A DNA stretch of 64,000 nt from Flavobacterium hungaricum. GTDB taxonomy: Bacteria > Bacteroidota > Bacteroidia > Flavobacteriales > Flavobacteriaceae. This document shows positions 62,992 through 64,000 of the stretch, piece by piece (the stretch's first letter is position 1; every line of letters starts with the position of its first letter). The notes beneath the pieces were generated by a model. It made no database searches, was not told the origin of the DNA, and saw only the letters and a program-made list of their open reading frames with translations. The DNA lies in the NCBI RefSeq assembly GCF_015182285.1, contig NZ_PRDM01000002.1:1197349-1261348 (forward strand). Direction: 5' to 3'. A program made the translations under genes and the position numbers.

Positions 62992-63025
62992 GTATACTAT
63001 ATATAAGAGTAGATTTCATTCCCAC

Positions 63026-63062
63026 AACCCGACAGTTTTCTAAACCTGTCGGGTTTCTTTTT
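63026..63062 (+). terminator. Terminator after the LLM gene
   Basis: AACCCGACAG (63026-63035) pairs perfectly with CTGTCGGGTT (63046-63055) across a 10-base loop, followed by TCTTTTT. It isolates the rRNA operon downstream. Confidence 0.9.
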
Positions 63063-63137
63063 GCTGTTCTATATATAAGTGTAAAATCATTTCTCTGAAT
63101 AATCCTTTCTGTTTTTAATTCGGTATTTCAGGAATTT

Positions 63138-63219
63138 GGAGCTGTTACCTGCTTTCCGCTGTATCTTTTGTTTTTTAAAGAAAAAAACAAAAGGATGCCG
63201 CTTCAATCAGGGCTGGGCA
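63138..63219. ncRNA. Structured repeat element, copy 2
   Basis: Same layout as 41869-41952: AGC then 5 bases then CCTG (63140-63151) pairs with CAGG then GCT (63208-63214). A long internal hairpin lies at 63163-63196, ATCTTTTG outside with a T-rich/A-rich stem and an AAAG loop. Strand and expression unknown. Confidence 0.5.
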
Positions 63220-63440
63220 GACATAATGAAAAGATGATTATGTTGTAAAATCAGCTGAAAGGACTGCTTAAATCTGAAAATTCCACAAAAGGGGTTGTTG
63301 AAAACCCTTTGAAAATGCCAAAAACACGCTTAAAAGAAGAAAAACCTTACGTAATTTGAAAAGACTTTGATTTGTAAAGCTGCTGTTATCAAAGAGTTAA
63401 GAAAAACGGTTAAAAAAGATGGGAAAAATGTAAAATAAAA
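63220..63440. other. Non-coding spacer upstream of the rRNA promoters
   Basis: No gene is visible. The stretch is A-rich with an imperfect repeat of AAAAGG/AAAACC-type words, and it leads directly into the first rRNA promoter. It may hold upstream activating sequence, which is not demonstrable here. Confidence 0.4.
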
Positions 63441-63442
63441 GC

Positions 63443-63472
63443 TTGTTAATGTAAATAAAGGTGCTACTTTTG
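63443..63472 (+). promoter_or_regulatory. rRNA operon promoter P1
   Basis: TTG at 63443-63445, a 19-base spacer, then TACTTTTG at 63465-63472, followed at once by CACCCGC. It matches the Bacteroidota consensus fully and shares its downstream bases with P2 and P3. Confidence 0.8.
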
Positions 63473-63562
63473 CACCCGCAACAACGAAAGACGTTCACTG
63501 AAATACTGACAAGAAAACGAATCGAAGCTTTGAGAAAAGCGAAAAAAAAGATTCAAAAAAGC

Positions 63563-63593
63563 TTGTGAGATTTAAAAATGCTTTTTACATTTG
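63563..63593 (+). promoter_or_regulatory. rRNA operon promoter P2
   Basis: TTG at 63563-63565, a 20-base spacer, then TACATTTG at 63586-63593, followed by CACCCCGC. Confidence 0.8.
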
Positions 63594-63687
63594 CACCCCG
63601 CAAAACACGGAAAGTTCCTTGAGATACTGATAGAGAAATTAAGAAAAAGAGACGATAAAAAAGTTCCAAAATTTTTTTAAATTTTTC

Positions 63688-63718
63688 TTGCAGGAAACAA
63701 AAAGAATTTCTAGTTTTG
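63688..63718 (+). promoter_or_regulatory. rRNA operon promoter P3
   Basis: TTG at 63688-63690, a 20-base spacer, then TAGTTTTG at 63711-63718, followed by CACCCGC. It is the closest promoter to 16S, giving a leader of about 155 bases. Confidence 0.8.
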
Positions 63719-63785
63719 CACCCGCTTTGAGAAACAAGCGAGACAAAAAGAAATACACGTTCGTAGACATATTGAATTGACAGCC

Positions 63786-63804
63786 GTCCCGATTACATCG
63801 GGAC
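63786..63804 (+). other. Leader hairpin before 16S rRNA
   Basis: GTCCCGAT (63786-63793) pairs perfectly with ATCGGGAC (63797-63804) around a TAC loop. No T run follows, so it is unlikely to be a terminator. It may be an RNA processing or antitermination structure of the rRNA leader. Confidence 0.55.
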
Positions 63805-63879
63805 AAAAGAAATAAGAGTAATAGAGTCGTAAGATTCGAGAGAGACTGATAGTATTTATCGTTTAATAATATAAAAAAT

Positions 63880-64000
63880 ATACGATGAAGAGTTTGATCC
63901 TGGCTCAGGATGAACGCTAGCGGCAGGCTTAACACATGCAAGTCGAGGGGTATATGTCTTCGGATATAGAGACCGGCGCACGGGTGCGTAACGCGTATGC
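63880..64000 (+). rRNA. rrs: 16S ribosomal RNA, 5' end (truncated by window)
   Basis: The universal 16S start GAAGAGTTTGATCCTGGCTC begins near 63887, followed by GATGAACGCTAGCGGCAGGC, TTAACACATGCAAGTCGAG and GGCGCACGGGTGCGTAACGC. About 120 bases are present before the window ends. The variable V1 segment (GGGTATATGTCTTCGGATAT) is of the flavobacterial kind. Downstream rRNA genes lie outside the window. Confidence 0.97.

Noticed and set aside
63786..63804. Intrinsic terminator before 16S rRNA
   Set aside because: The hairpin is perfect, but A-rich sequence rather than a T run follows, and termination here would block rRNA synthesis.
63639..63941. Minus-strand open frame across the rRNA leader and 16S start
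   Set aside because: It overlaps the 16S gene and promoter P3 on the opposite strand and has no protein-like composition.

Overview
This window looks like the chromosome of a Flavobacterium-type member of the Bacteroidota. It is AT-rich. Many genes are preceded by the Bacteroidota -7 promoter box TAnnTTTG, in several cases with a TTG about 18-20 bases upstream. Intergenic gaps carry families of short palindromic repeats. Gene content also fits: exosortase N with its VIT-domain substrate, carboxypeptidase-like/kelch proteins, and a split KdpD. The window ends inside the 5' end of a 16S rRNA gene whose first bases read as flavobacterial. No tRNA, CRISPR array, phage or complete insertion sequence was seen.

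Layout. 0.4-2.9 kb: a periplasmic PpiC-type prolyl isomerase and a MoxR AAA+ ATPase. 2.9-6.6 kb: the XrtN exosortase and its one visible substrate, a membrane/VIT protein with a C-terminal PEP sorting signal. 7.1-12.2 kb: aconitases AcnB and AcnA in tandem, each followed by a strong terminator. 12.3-15.1 kb: two paralogous secreted kelch proteins. 15.4-18.3 kb: a LysM-NlpC/P60 hydrolase and a histidine kinase/receiver pair. 18.7-26.6 kb: a methyltransferase, small lipoproteins and membrane proteins, an amino acid permease, a secreted esterase-like hydrolase and a DUF1810 protein.

26.7-34.7 kb is the most coherent stress region. Five DNA repair genes (dinB-like Y polymerase, DnaE-type polymerase, DEDDh exonuclease/GIY-YIG fusion, exonuclease III, AlkB) lie on the minus strand. 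They face a divergent HTH-S24 regulator that keeps the Ala-Gly cleavage site and Ser/Lys dyad of LexA-type repressors. This looks like a damage-inducible mutagenesis and repair cassette.

34.7-37.6 kb holds small genes, a GNAT acetyltransferase, a PAP2 phosphatase and a RelE/ParE toxin-antitoxin pair. 37.6-51.9 kb is the potassium (Kdp) region, read on the minus strand: TPR histidine kinase, NtrC-type regulator, a 93-aa protein, a 27-aa microprotein, KdpF (25 aa), KdpA, KdpB, KdpC, an outer-membrane barrel, the KdpD N-terminal half, and a separate HAMP/PAS histidine kinase. Nearly every gap here is filled by a repeat family. 52.1-63.0 kb holds a second NtrC-type regulator, an alpha/beta hydrolase homologue lacking its nucleophile serine, a polysaccharide deacetylase, an ABC exporter whose permease is fused to an M1 peptidase, an HTH/DUF2975 pair and a flavin-dependent oxidoreductase. 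63.0-64.0 kb is the rRNA promoter region, with three tandem promoters ahead of 16S.

The less expected signals are a 27-aa membrane microprotein just ahead of KdpF, two copies of a non-coding element whose stems differ by compensatory changes, two REPIN-like palindromic families, and the LexA-like regulator facing the repair cassette.
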